Source of the DNA: Labia minor
Taxonomy: Eukaryota > Arthropoda > Insecta > Dermaptera > Spongiphoridae
Length of the DNA stretch: 64,000 nt
Direction: 5' to 3'
Assembly (NCBI GenBank): GCA_963082975.1
Contig: OY720347.1
Coordinates: forward strand, 46,017,155 to 46,081,154
The notes under the pieces: generated by a model
Told to the model about the DNA's origin: nothing
What the model saw: the letters and a program-made list of their open reading frames with translations, nothing else
Database searches by the model: none
Made by a program: the position numbers and the translations under genes
In this document: piece after piece, positions 1-11,027 of the stretch
Numbering within the stretch: position 1 is the first letter of the stretch
How the letters are laid out: each line of letters opens with the position of its first letter

Positions 1-728
1 TGAAATATTCTTAGAATAAAAAAAAGAATGATTGCTTTTGATTATATTAAGTATAAAATTGTTGTTCCACTAGATGAATATTATATAAAGGAAGTTATTT
101 TTATATTCTCAACGAGAAAAACACAATGTGAAGGTATCAAAACAAATATAAATTGTGAGAATAGCAAGAAATAATAAGCTGTGAACTAATCTAAATGGGA
201 GTGTATATCAGATAATTGCTTTGCAAATTGCGACCTGTATTATAAGAAACTATGTAAACAGAGTGATATAAGATGGAATGTAAATGAAAGGCGGGCTTCC
301 ATGTAAACTTGCTCGGTATGAACCACCCAAGATTAAATGTAGCCATCTGTCAATTTAATCCGAGCTTTGATGAGAGAAAAAAACAGACACACACCCCATC
401 TTCTTGCCACTGAAATTTATGTTGTAAGCTTTCTTGCGAAAACAATATTAATGATCAACACCGATTGGGGTCGCTAAATTTAACAATACAATCAAGAAAA
501 TAGGAGAGATAATGTACAAAAAAGTGGATCATAAACTGATTAAAAAATGTTTCCTTAAGTTATGATAATGATAACTAAATTAAATTTATTTCATTTTTTT
601 TTCAATTTAATTTTTATTTAATGTATTAATAATAAAATATTTTTGATTAATGATTAATTTATTATAAGATATTTATTGATTAATTAATGATAAGGATAAT
701 TTAAAAATTGTAGAAAAGAGATAGTATA
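1..728. other. AT-rich spacer, nothing recognised
   Basis: No open frame, RNA gene or repeat family of this window could be recognised. A somewhat less AT-rich patch lies at about 200-480. Confidence 0.5.
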
Positions 729-1144
729 CGAGGGTGGGGTGAAAAGTTTCCGGCCTGACCAAGAAAAACGATGTTTTTAAATTTTTTGTTTTTTGCTATA
801 TCAACACTGATACATTTCTCATAACGGTGTTCTAATTAATTAATTAAATTTGATTTAATTTAATTTAAGTCTCATCAACAGTTATGAATTGACGCAAAAA
901 TTCGTTTGGATTACGCCTTGTCGGTATAAATGGTTTTTCGAAGCAGTTTTTGATCTAACGTAACGCGTCACCCATGTTGCACACAGCTTTCCATGTTCAA
1001 ATGGTTGTGCAAAATATTTCGCACACGTTCAGCTGACATCGTACAGGTCTCAGCTATCTTGAATGTTGAAAAATAAAGCAAAAAAAAAAAAATTAAAAAC
1101 ATCGTTTTTCTTGGTCAGGCCGGAAACTTTTCACCCCACCCTTG
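729..1144. mobile_element. Mariner-derived MITE, copy 1
   Basis: A 416-bp element between TA dinucleotides (727-728 and 1145-1146), the usual mariner target duplication. The ends are inverted repeats of about 45 bp. The left begins CGAGGGTGGGGTGAAAAG and the right is its complement, ending CCCACCCTTG. The interior on the minus strand (about 1075-870) still resembles the N-terminal half of a mariner transposase: a helix-turn-helix-like stretch with SAERVRNIL and later LDQKLLRKTI, with stops and frameshifts. Most of the catalytic domain is missing, so it cannot code for its own movement. A second copy lies at 26524-26968. Confidence 0.88.
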
Positions 1145-1146
1145 TA

Positions 1147-1969
1147 TAAACACATTGGCGCTGGTTGCCGATGTCAAGGCTTTCTAATGCATAACTGACG
1201 ACGAAAAGGGAGAGAGGGGTGGAGGGAATTAAGTCCCTGAAAAGGCGTGACGGAATTAAGGCCAAGACTTAAAAACAAAATAAATTTAATAAATCCGATT
1301 ATTTAGAATAATTAATTTTTAAAAGACAAAAAGGCTTTAAATATTTTATTTCTTATCATTTATATCATTTTCTATTCTATTAAAATATATAATAAATAAT
1401 GAAATCCAATAAGAGATAAAGATATTAATAAGCACAAATTTTTGTGTAGGAGTATTATTTTATAAAAAATTTAATTGTATTCTTTTTTTGTTTGCATATA
1501 ATATTTGTTATTCATAAAAAATTTGAATATGCTTTGTAAAAACAAAACCATATTAAATGTTTGAAGTTTAAATTGTATTTCAGATATTATTAAAAAAAAT
1601 ATGATGAAATTAAAATTCAATTTTCATTTATATTTAAACTTATAGGATTATATTTTTTTTATAATATATTTTTTTTTATTGTGCAATGAAAATATAAGCC
1701 CATTTTTAACAGAATTTATATATATTTATTCATATTTGATGCTATATTATATATAATATTTAATTGAAGAAAAAAGGTTTAGCCAAAGAAAAGATAATTA
1801 GAAAATTATTTTATTTTTAGTCGAAGTTTCATTGAAGGAAAGTATAGGAACTGATGGATAATTTCATATAATTTTATTGGTAAAATTATATAAAAATTAT
1901 ATTCCGCCCAGAAACACTTCTGTGAATTGACAACTTTGATAGAATTGCGATCAATTTTCGATGACCTAA
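1147..1969. other. AT-rich spacer
   Basis: Nothing supportable. A purine-rich patch at about 1200-1260 stands out in base composition only. Confidence 0.5.
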
Positions 1970-2416
1970 TGGTTGGTGCTGGTTTAATATATATTTATTA
2001 ATTTTAATTTATAATCTAATTAATTAAATTTAATTTAAATATAATATATGTCCTAATTAATTCAATTCAAATTTGCGAGATAGTCAAGTGGAGACACTCC
2101 AGATTTATTTTCCTCTAAAGTGACCGTAAAAATAAAGATATATGTTTGATAGTTTTTCACATGATTAAAAATTCTATAAAACTGCTATATATAAAATTCC
2201 AGCTTGATTGAATCGCTGAAAGAACCGTAATTAATTTTTTAAAACGACTGCAAATCACGCGCCAGCACCTGACGTGGTGCCATCAATAAGGAGCCAAAGA
2301 CGCGCTGATTAAATAAATATTATTTATTAATTATAATTAATTAAATTTAATTTTATTATAATATATAATCCAATTCAAATTTGCGAGATAGTCGAGTGGA
2401 GACACTCCAGATTTAT
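1970..2416 (+). repeat. Tandem 3' ends of Helentron-like family H1
   Basis: Two 3'-terminal pieces of family H1 lie head to tail. The first ends at about 2102 and the second at about 2411, each with the H1 3' subterminal motif TTGCGAGATAGT followed by the terminal hairpin TGGAG-ACA-CTCCA. The second unit also holds the H1 body from the CTCTAAAGTGACCG segment onward. No 5' hairpin is present, so these are 5'-truncated. Complete copies are at 55456-56090 and 61164-61770. Confidence 0.8.
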
Positions 2417-2422
2417 TGGTCC

Positions 2423-3094
2423 TGAAGAAGTAATAAGACTAGCGTTCGAAAAGTCGCACAAACAAAAATAATTTTCTAATTATTTTTATTTGCTGCCACC
2501 TTTCTTCAACTATATTATATAATATTAAATTAGTTTACTGGTTAGCTTCAATCTCTTGTTATTAAGTCCAGGAACAACTCAGTCGAAAAGAGATACTGAA
2601 TAAATAATATCCATTTATTTAAAAATTCAATTCCATTCATTTAAATCCATAAATATTGAAATCTCATATGTCCTAATTCTATCATAATTATTTTTATAGT
2701 TTTATTGTTATTCAAATTTTTTCAATGAATATTAATAATATTTTAAATATTTTTTTTTTAATTTTGTTTCATTTAATGGCATGGAAAAATATTAATAACT
2801 TCTGTTATACGTCATTTAACAATTCTTTATTAATATTTAAAAGATTTTTGGTATATCAGGACTTTATAATATCAAAGAAATGATTTTAATAAACATATAC
2901 TTTAGTTGAAATTTAACCAAGTGTATTATTTCGATAAGAATTTGAAGTAGTAAATTAGGAAAATTCAAAATCAAGAGAATAAAATATATGAATAATAATA
3001 TTTAGTTCTTAACCAAATATATAAATTGTCAAATAAATAAAAAAATTAAAGAATAGTATAATTTTTTTATAACTTTTTATTGGATTTATAATAT
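2423..3094. other. AT-rich spacer
   Basis: No gene or known repeat family seen. It ends in the TA microsatellite that hosts the next element. Confidence 0.5.
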
Positions 3095-3129
<35 letters not shown>

Positions 3130-3396
3130 CGGTCTGGGAACTTTTTTTAATCATTACCCCAAAATATTTTGCTGTAAGTTGATATTACCCCATGGTGAAG
3201 AGCAAAAAAAACAACGAAATCGCCTCTTTTTAGCATCTTTCCTATTATAGCCCCCATGATAATTTTGAAAAGAAAATAATTTGTAAAAATACTAACAGGT
3301 TTTATAAAATAGCAAATTAAAAATATATACTTTTTACTCACAAAAGTTTCACTTTTACCCCATTTGGGGTAATTTACCCAGGTTCCCCAACCTCTG

Positions 3397-3442
<46 letters not shown>

Positions 3443-3443
3443 G
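3095..3443. repeat. TA and GA microsatellites around a MITE
   Basis: A TA dinucleotide run (about 3095-3126) is split by the hAT-like MITE at 3127-3396 and resumes to about 3419. It is followed by a GA run to about 3443. Confidence 0.85.
3127..3396. mobile_element. hAT-like MITE inserted in a TA repeat
   Basis: About 270 bp with imperfect inverted ends. The left starts CAGCGGTCTGGGAAC and the right, read in reverse, starts CAGAGGTTGGGGAACC. The CAG start and the GGGGAAC core are typical of hAT termini. It sits inside a TA repeat, so ATATATAT on both sides fits an 8-bp hAT target duplication but cannot prove it. A 64-residue minus-strand frame inside looks random. Non-autonomous. Confidence 0.7.
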
Positions 3444-3553
3444 GGGAGATGGGTTATTATTTGATTTTAATACTATAAGTCATTCAAAAAATAAGGTTAG
3501 AGGAGAAAATGAAGATACTACCCTTGTGAAATTAATAAAAAGATGAATTTTAC

Positions 3554-3716
3554 CTGTGTGGGGTGGCTACTCGTAAAGAAATGGGCTCGTGGAAGGTGAA
3601 AGCGCTGGAGGCATCGCGCCTCCGTCGACTGATTCTCTCCTGCATTTGCGCCTCGAGGCCAGCTCGATCCAAAACGGCTGGTTCGAAGTGGCCAATAAGT
3701 TCCGACAGCACAAGAC
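3554..3716 (-). CDS. Candidate single exon of an unidentified host gene
   Basis: A sharply less AT-rich 163-bp block with consensus splice signals on the minus strand: acceptor TTTTTCAG just upstream (3724-3717) and donor GTAAAA just downstream (3553-3548). Between them one frame is open throughout: 2 bases, 53 codons, then 2 bases. The peptide contains LSELIGHFEPAVLDRAGLEA, then a basic run SRRRRDASS that looks like a furin-type cleavage site, then a segment ending SLRVATPH. Another frame is also open, so frame choice rests on protein-like composition and the splice phases. I do not recognise the protein. The basic site hints at a secreted or membrane pro-protein, which is inference only. 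Partner exons were not found in this window. Confidence 0.5.
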
Positions 3717-3744
3717 CTGAAAAATAGACACCAATTAGACATCA

Positions 3745-4517
3745 TGATATTAAATGGGAATTATTTCGAAAATTAAAATAAAAAAATATAAATAATAAAA
3801 GATTTATTTATTATTGTATTTATTATCTATCATTAATGATATCATTGAAAGACTCTCTTGTTAAAATAAATTAATATTATTCTTGAAAGTTACAATTACT
3901 AAAATAAAGGTAACGATATTTTAATTAGTTCCAAAGAAAATATCTTGCCTAATGATTATACAATTATACTCATAGGTGGCATATGTATATAAGGGTATAA
4001 TGTCTAGTATTCGAATTCACTGAATTGAATCTCTTTAATCAAAATTTAATTAAATTAATTAAACCAATATTACCCTAAAAATAAAGATTGGGGGATAGAC
4101 CGAGATTGTGGTTGGGAGGTAATATAAGAACCCATCTCTGAGAGAATTGGAAGAGGAAGGGGTTTGGATAGAGGGGACATGAAATAAAGGTGATTGGAAG
4201 AATTCGACAGATGAGATCGAACAGAGTTCACTAGTACTAAATAAAAGGTGAATTTTCTTTTCTTAATGAATTGAAATAAAGCAATAATATATTCAAAATT
4301 ATTGTTAACGTATTTAATTTAAGTATGTGTTATAAGAGAAGAAAATTATTATTAGAATTGTTTAGAAAACAGGTGATTCAATAAATCCCTAGGATATCTA
4401 AGATAAAAACATTTTTTTTTTTTTGGTAAAATTCGATTTTACAACATAGTTGCTTTCATGGACGATATACCAATTATAAACACTTTTATATTATGATTCA
4501 TCTTTGCAATGCTTTAT
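3745..4517. other. AT-rich spacer with a purine-rich patch
   Basis: Nothing coding recognised. About 4085-4230 is purine-rich and less AT-rich than its surroundings, with no open frame of note. Confidence 0.45.
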
Positions 4518-5006
4518 CAACACGCGATATTTTCACACCAGAGATTTTTACATATCTCCACGAATCATGCATTTTGTTAACATTAAAAAGTATTTTAAAC
4601 ATGATGTCTGTCCTTCCATTCGTCCGTTGTGTGTCCGTGTAGACGTGTACAGCGTTCAACCGATTTTGATAAAATTTCGTATAAAGAAAAATGTATATTA
4701 CATTGCAATATTAAGAGTATCAAGTTCAATATTCACTTCATATGTTGCAGATTACATACATTACATTACTAGCAAAATTTTAAAAATTGGAGTTAATCGG
4801 TTTGACTTCTGAGTGGCTCATTTAGTAGTGATATAAATAGTTAATTATTAAACAAAAAATACAAACTTAGATAATATAATTTAATCATTTTAATTCAAGT
4901 TTTAAAAATATTTTTTTTTTTGATACTTTATATATATATATATACATATATATATAATGTTGTTTGGAAATTAATTTATTTGAAATAGTCGGTCGGTTCT
5001 GTGCCT
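4518..5006 (+). repeat. Helentron-like family H2, degenerate copy
   Basis: Begins inside the H2 body (TTTTCACACC, then the ATATCTCCACGAATCATGC segment), passes the CATGATGTCTGTCC stretch and the CAACCGATTTTGATAAAATT module, and ends with the 3' subterminal motif GTCGGTCGGT at about 4989-4998. The 5' partner ACCGACCGAC is missing. A 102-residue open frame here is repeat sequence, not a gene. Confidence 0.7.
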
Positions 5007-5009
5007 AAC

Positions 5010-5393
5010 CACAGCTCATATTTTAAGATAAGTAAGAAAATAACATAAGTTGTTTCTCTAAAATGATCCTATATAGCAACATAATCGTCCGATCGCTGTC
5101 AAATTTCGACACATATCATTTGAAAGAGAGCTAACATCCTTCGTTTTTTGTTAATAGATTATTCAATAAGAGGATAAATATTATTTATCCATCGTCTATT
5201 CTAGATCTTACTTGTAAGTGCTGAAATCCATGTTTTAAAATTGTAACAGGAACAAGATATATAAATCCAGTAAAATAAAATGATTTATTGATATTGATTT
5301 TAATTGTAAATGCATTTTTTAATAAAATATAGTAATTTTAAAATTCTTATTCAACAAGTTTTTCTCAAGTCTTGATTTCAAACATTTTCGTTA
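5010..5393. other. AT-rich spacer
   Basis: Nothing recognised. Confidence 0.5.
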
Positions 5394-6228
5394 TTGTATA
5401 GAACTTTAAATTGCAATAAAACAACGATGGATTATTCGATTGACATGAATTTTATTTATACGAAAGATAATCTTGTGGCATTACATTTTATATATGATTT
5501 CTGGCATATGACCGCCACGGCTGGCTCGGACGTCCAATTTTCGATAAATTTTTCCAATATTTGTGGCCGTATATCGGCAATAACACGGCGAATGTTGTCT
5601 TCCAAATGGTCAAGTGTTTGTGGCTTATCCGCATAGACCAATGACAGAAAGTAGTCTAGCGGTGTTAAATCACAAGATCGTGGAGGCCAATTCTCAGGTC
5701 CAAAACGTGAAATTAGGCGGTCACCAAACGTGTCTTTCAAAAAATCGATTGTGGCACGAGCTGTGTGACATGTTGCGCCGTCTTGTTAGAACCACAGCTC
5801 CTGGACATCATGGTAGTTCAATTCAGGAATGGAAAAGTTAGTAATCATGGCTCTATGGAATGGAATGGACTCATTCGGGTCTTCCTCAATGCTACGCTCT
5901 ACAGTAGCAAAAGCTTCTTCTGTACGCACCGTACGACGTCTCTGGGGATGCTTATCAATAAGAGTAAACGTGGTGCGAAAACGTTCCAGGGTTAATCGAA
6001 TTAACTGCTCTGATGGACGATTTTGTCGACGATAAAATGGACGTAGTGCACGATACGTATTCCGCACAGAACCATTATTTTCGAAATAAAATTGCACTAT
6101 TTGGAAGCGTTGTTCAGGCGTGAGTCTATTCATGATGAATTGCCAAACCAAACTGGGAATAAATCACTTGACAGCTGTTAAATCGGTCGTCAACTTGAAC
6201 AGTAATGCCAACTTAAAGTTCTATACCT
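5394..6228 (-). mobile_element. Internally deleted Tc1/mariner-type (IS630) element
   Basis: Inverted ends share GTATAGAACTTTAA: the left copy starts at about 5396 and the complementary right copy ends at about 6226. Between them is a defective minus-strand transposase (see the pseudogene entry). The limits are approximate because the outermost bases of the two ends differ. Confidence 0.8.
5456..6151 (-). pseudogene. Broken IS630/mariner transposase
   Basis: Read on the minus strand. The N-terminal DNA-binding part starts at the methionine of MNRLTPEQRFQIVQFYFEN (about 6133) and runs to VERSIEEDPNESIP. It then jumps directly to RAMITNFSIPEL, a segment that in intact relatives lies far downstream, so the middle of the protein, including the first catalytic aspartate, has been deleted. 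A TAA stop follows ELWF (about 5785). The frame then resumes with QDGATCHTAR (second catalytic aspartate) and SCDLTPLDYF (third acidic region), ending near 5456. Family membership comes from these motifs. It cannot make active enzyme. Confidence 0.85.
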
Positions 6229-6229
6229 C

Positions 6230-8099
6230 AGAAAAAAACACCCTTTATTATAATAAAAGGTAATTGAATCAAATGTTTGAAAGTTAAAATTTATTAGTAA
6301 TATTTCTGTGGGTGTGTTCTGTACTCAAAATGGATAAAAATGAAAAAGTGAAATTACTGATGATTTATAATAATTAGTTTATACATAGAAAAGTTGAGTT
6401 TTCTGTGTAGATGACTTATACTATTTTTCAAACTAAGTCACATTTCTTATGTTAAACCTCATTATATATTTAATTAAAAAGTAAAAAATAATATTTTTTT
6501 ATTACTTTTTTCAGTAAATAAATAATTCATTAAAATGATATAATCTTTAATAAAAACAAAAAATAATAATAACAACAACAATATTTAAGTAGTAAAGTAG
6601 ATTAGGAAACAGGAAAAAATTTAATTAATTAATTTACGAAACATTGAGATCATCTGAGTAAGAAAGGGATGCTAGCCCATTCCTCTTCCTTTCTGGCTTC
6701 AACCCCTTCTGTCGTTCTAAGTAATTGCTTCTCTCCAAGGTCAAAAAAAAAAGAATTTCTTGTATAAAAAGAATTCAATTTTTTTTTAATCTCAAAGTGT
6801 TGATTTGATTTTAGAAATCCAAAAATGTTTATCGGAGTGACAAAATGACAAATAAAGAGTGACGGACAGATTTTTTTTTTATTTAAGAAATATTTTTCAT
6901 TTCCGTATAATATTATTCTATAAGTATTATATTATATATAAGATATATATAGTATTATAATACACATTAAATTTCATGCTGACAAAATAAATATAAAAAC
7001 ATTATATAAAAAAATATTTAATATAATATATTATTTATAAATACCAAAAGAGATAAAAAGTTTTAAAAGAAATGAAATTTTATAAAGAAAAATTGAATTA
7101 AAATATATTATTTTAAAAAAAGTGAATGTGTTTGTGTTTTTTTAAAAACATAGAAGCATTACTATCAACGAACTTTTATTCATATTTATCACAAAATTGC
7201 ATTGGAATTTTCCCAATGTTCCCGGGAATTTTTTCAATGTTTACAATAATGTCTAATAAACATTTTTTCTTTACAACTTTACATTATAATAACACTAATT
7301 ACAGTAGTTATAATATATGGGAAATTTTCAACTTTGACCGCCGATTTGACAATGTTCCCAACCGAATTTTAAAAAACTAAGACCACTTTACATTTAGACT
7401 TTTTTAAGCTCTACTCGAATACAAAATCAAAATTTACAAAAATCGAAAATTTTTGGCGACAGACACACAGGCATTTAGATTTTATAAACGAACTAAAAGT
7501 TCGTTGAAAATCTAATTTGTCAATTACTATCCAGTATAGAATAATTGAACTTATAAAAATGTATTTAACTGATTGTCATTATTTAATGTTTATTAAGGGC
7601 AAATTGATAACATTTTTGAGAATATTAGTTGATTACTAGCTAATTGTAATTAAATATTTATTTTAATTGATTTTTACAATTAGGACCCAAATATATATAA
7701 GTATAAGATATTTCTTATAGCTAAAAAACATTTTAAAAAATATAATAATATAAAATCAATTTCTCTAGGAAGAAGATAACTCGAGTTTAGATTTCATAAG
7801 ATCCGATACAGCTTTCAGCAACCTCTGATTTTTTGAAATAAAGATGAAGAAAAATTAAAGTATCATGATACTTCAAAATATAAATCTAATTAATATAAAT
7901 CATATATCGTATTTAAATAAACGGTGAAAGGAAGAAAATATTGAAAATAGAGAAAATTAGAAGATATAAATTGGATGGAGAAGACTAGAGGGATATGGTT
8001 GATGTAGCCAACTTCAGGACTTGTAGGAGCACAAAGTTATATAAAATTGTATATTATTCTATAGATAAATATACTATTAATAAATTAATATGTACAACA

Positions 8100-8135
<36 letters not shown>

Positions 8136-8530
8136 GTCTATGTATAATAATATGAAAAATAATAATAATTGTTCAGGTGAGATGAGAAATGATGAGTTTA
8201 TCATTATACTCATCTCTTTTTAAAGCACTTTTCTTTTTCAAACTACTCCCTCAAGTCCCACTTTTATTATCTTTATCTACCTTTATGCCTATTTCCTTCT
8301 GGTTCATTTACCGAAACAAAAATATAATTGAATAATTTAAAAAAAATAATTTATCTAATTTTCTTAAATATAAATATAACTAATTATTCACATGAATGAC
8401 GTTTTTGTATCAATACACACTGAAATGAAGGTTGGAGGTTAAATCCTCCCCATGGGAGATAAAAATAGTCCCTATAAAATAAATTGTCAAAAAATTAATT
8501 GAAAGAATATATATCTATAAATATAATAAT
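6230..8530. other. AT-rich spacer
   Basis: About 2.3 kb with no gene or repeat family I can support. It contains a TA run near 8100-8130 and a short pyrimidine-rich patch near 6660-6735. An 84-residue frame at 7126-7380 has no recognisable feature. Confidence 0.5.
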
Positions 8531-8533
8531 CTT

Positions 8534-8890
8534 GTTCTATATATATATAAAAAAGTCGAATTGGCAGTCGTGGGACTGGCCGACAGAAGTGAAAACTTGT
8601 GCGTAAGAAATTTGAAAGCAGACGGAATGCGCACCAGCTTCACGAGAAAAATGAAATTTATATACGTATATATATATATATATATAAAATTCATAATTAT
8701 TTTTTTCAGCAAACTGATTATTATTACAAAAATATTAAAAATACGATGTGTATGAATATATATATATATGTCTGTCTGTCTGTCTGTGTGTGTGTCTGTC
8801 AAATACTCAAAAACTACCCGTCCGATTGCGATGAAACTTTCAGGGATTGTTGTGGGCGTCCCAGGGAAGGTTTTAGTGTAGTTAAATCCA
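8534..8890 (+). repeat. Helitron-like 5' fragment
   Basis: Starts TCTATATATATATAAAAAAG, close to the 5' end of the Helitron at 45930. It has a TA run, a TCTG/TG microsatellite (8769-8800), then CAAATACTCAAAAACTACCC and CCGATTGCGATGAAAC, the module that follows the microsatellite in other rolling-circle families here. It is preceded by T rather than the expected A and no 3' end was found, so it is a fragment or a separate family. Confidence 0.5.
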
Positions 8891-9294
8891 AAATTAATTT
8901 ATCCAAAATTAATTTAATTAGTAATATTTTGGTAAAAGTCTATTTATGGTTACCATGGTTACATTGAAAAATTTACAATAAATAAATAAAAATAATTGGA
9001 AATCTTTTCAACTTATTATTTTGATAAATTTTATTAATATTTTTAATTTTTTTTAAACTGCCAAAAATAACATACCCATAATAATAGTTGTAATAAAAAT
9101 AAAAATATAAATCACAATGTAAGTAAAATATTGAATCGTTTTATTTATATTGTTTCAATTATTGTTTGAATATTTATTAAATTTATATATAGATTAATTT
9201 ACATGTTTAAATGTATATTTAATAAATTTATTTATTGATTCTTAATATTAATAATTCCAATTACTTTCTTGACATTTTTTTTTATTTAAAAGCA
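8891..9294. other. AT-rich spacer
   Basis: Nothing recognised. Confidence 0.5.
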
Positions 9295-9832
9295 TATTCA
9301 GCATATCTCGCAAATTTGAATTGGATTAAATAACATATATTAATTTAAATTAAATTAAATTAATTCAATTATAAATTAAAATTAATAAATAATATTTATT
9401 AAACCAGCGAAAGTTTGGCTCTTTTTTGATGGCACCACGTCACATGTTGGCGCGTGAGATTTCCAGTGTTAAAAAAATTAATTCTGGTACTTTCAGCAAT
9501 TCAATTTTCGATGTTGAGATTTTGATGTTTTTGATGTTATAAATAATATTTATTAAATTATAATTTAATTAATTTAATTTAATTTAAATTAATAAATATT
9601 ATTTAATCAAATTCAAATTTGCGAGATAGTCGAGTGGATAGTGGAGTGTTTGGCTCTTTGTTGATGGCACCACGTCACGTGTTGGCGCGTGAGATTTCCA
9701 GTGTTAAAAAATTAATTCTGGTACTTTCAGCGATTCTATCAAGCTCAAATTCTATATATAGCAGTTTTATACAATTATTAATCCTGTGAAAAATTATCAA
9801 ACATATATCTTTATTTTTACGGTCACACACAC
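9295..9832 (-). repeat. Rearranged H1 cluster
   Basis: Contains at least three pieces of family H1 in both orientations: a reversed 3' half (9302-9510), a short forward 5'-body piece (CGATGTTGAGATTTTGATG, about 9510-9530), a forward 3' end (GCGAGATAGTCGAGTGG, about 9620), then another reversed 3' half to 9825 that ends in a CA run. No complete unit. It looks like repeated insertion or template switching among H1 copies. Confidence 0.75.
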
Positions 9833-9839
9833 ACACACA

Positions 9840-10235
9840 CATATTTAAAAATTAATTTATTAAAATATATATTATATAATATATTATATATAGTATATAA
9901 TTTAATATATATATATATATATATATATTCAGAAATTAATTTTAAATTATATAAATATATTAGAAATTAATTTAATATAATTTAACACATAATAATATAT
10001 TAAAATATTTTATTTTATATATACATAATTTAGTAATACTGATTATTAATGTAAATATAAATAATAATATTTAATATGGCAAATATGTAAAATTTTGTAA
10101 AGAATGTATCAGAAGTTTAGTGTCTAACATTCTGGCGTATTGCGCATGCGTATATCGGTCGGGTCGGTGTCGTTTTGGAATCTCACGCGAAATCTATATT
10201 TTTTCCCCATCCGCAAAAGTGCTCAACGCCGCTAA
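9840..10235. other. AT-rich spacer
   Basis: TA-rich to 10080, then a less AT-rich stretch (10120-10240) of unknown origin next to the Helitron/LINE chimera. Confidence 0.5.
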
Positions 10236-10250
10236 AGAAGTTTTCACTTC

Positions 10251-10440
10251 AAAAAGGTTTTTGTCAGCACATTGCTCACAATTTAAAACGGACGTGAGAG
10301 AGATGGAAGAGGGTAGGGGTTGGATGGTTTTGGCTCAGGATAGAGACACTTGGAGAAATATGGTTGCTGCGGCCAAGAACTTTCAAGTTCCGTAAAGCCC
10401 TAGAAATAGATAGATTGTATTTGTGTAACTCTATTTGAAT
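10251..10440 (+). pseudogene. Chimera of Helitron 5' piece and LINE tail
   Basis: Bases 10251-10288 match the first part of the Helitron 5' end (AAAAAGGTTTTTGTCAGCAC, then ATTGCTCACAATTTAAAA). Without a gap they join the last ~40 codons of the LINE-B open frame: VREMEEGRGWMVLAQDRDTW, then RNMVAAAKNFQVP and a stop at about 10393. The 3' end is a short GATA stretch and an A-rich tail. The same LINE segment is carried inside the Helitron at 43.7-51.5 kb, so this locus may derive from such a Helitron by deletion. The upstream 10120-10250 bases are in the same frame by chance. Confidence 0.7.
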
Positions 10441-10444
10441 AAAA

Positions 10445-11027
10445 AAAAGGATTTTTAAAAAATTTATCCTAAATAAATAAAATAAAATATTTTTTACCCT
10501 TTCGCACGGAAATGTGACAACGAATTATCTATTGGGAAACCAATTCGAATTCTTGTCACGCCAAAGAAATATTAATTTTCTCTTCACGGGTAAAATTGAT
10601 ATGATTTAATAATTAAAAATGAAAAAAGCTTTTATTTTTTCATCACCTTCAATTTATTGAAGTGATAATCCCGTGATGACCTTCCTGTTGTTTAAATTTA
10701 ATTTAAAAATTGAGATTAGAGAATAACATTGCGCAAATGAATCAATATTTTGTTTCAAAATATAGGGAGTTCTATAAAAATTGATTTTATTTTTTTTTTA
10801 TTTTTTTGATTTGATTTGATTTTTTTTTTATTTTTTTAAAGTTTCGAAATTGTATGTTAAAGGATTTCTCCAAAATTATAAGTTATAGCAATAATGTGTT
10901 TTATAGTACTTATTTGTAGTCTGTTAAATGCTGTGGATCTTAAACTTTTTGTAGATTCGAAGATTGAAAGATTTAAGTAATCGCTTGGAAATACTTATAA
11001 TGAATAATCTCTGGTCTTTGAAAATTC
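10445..11027. other. AT-rich spacer
   Basis: Nothing recognised. Confidence 0.5.
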
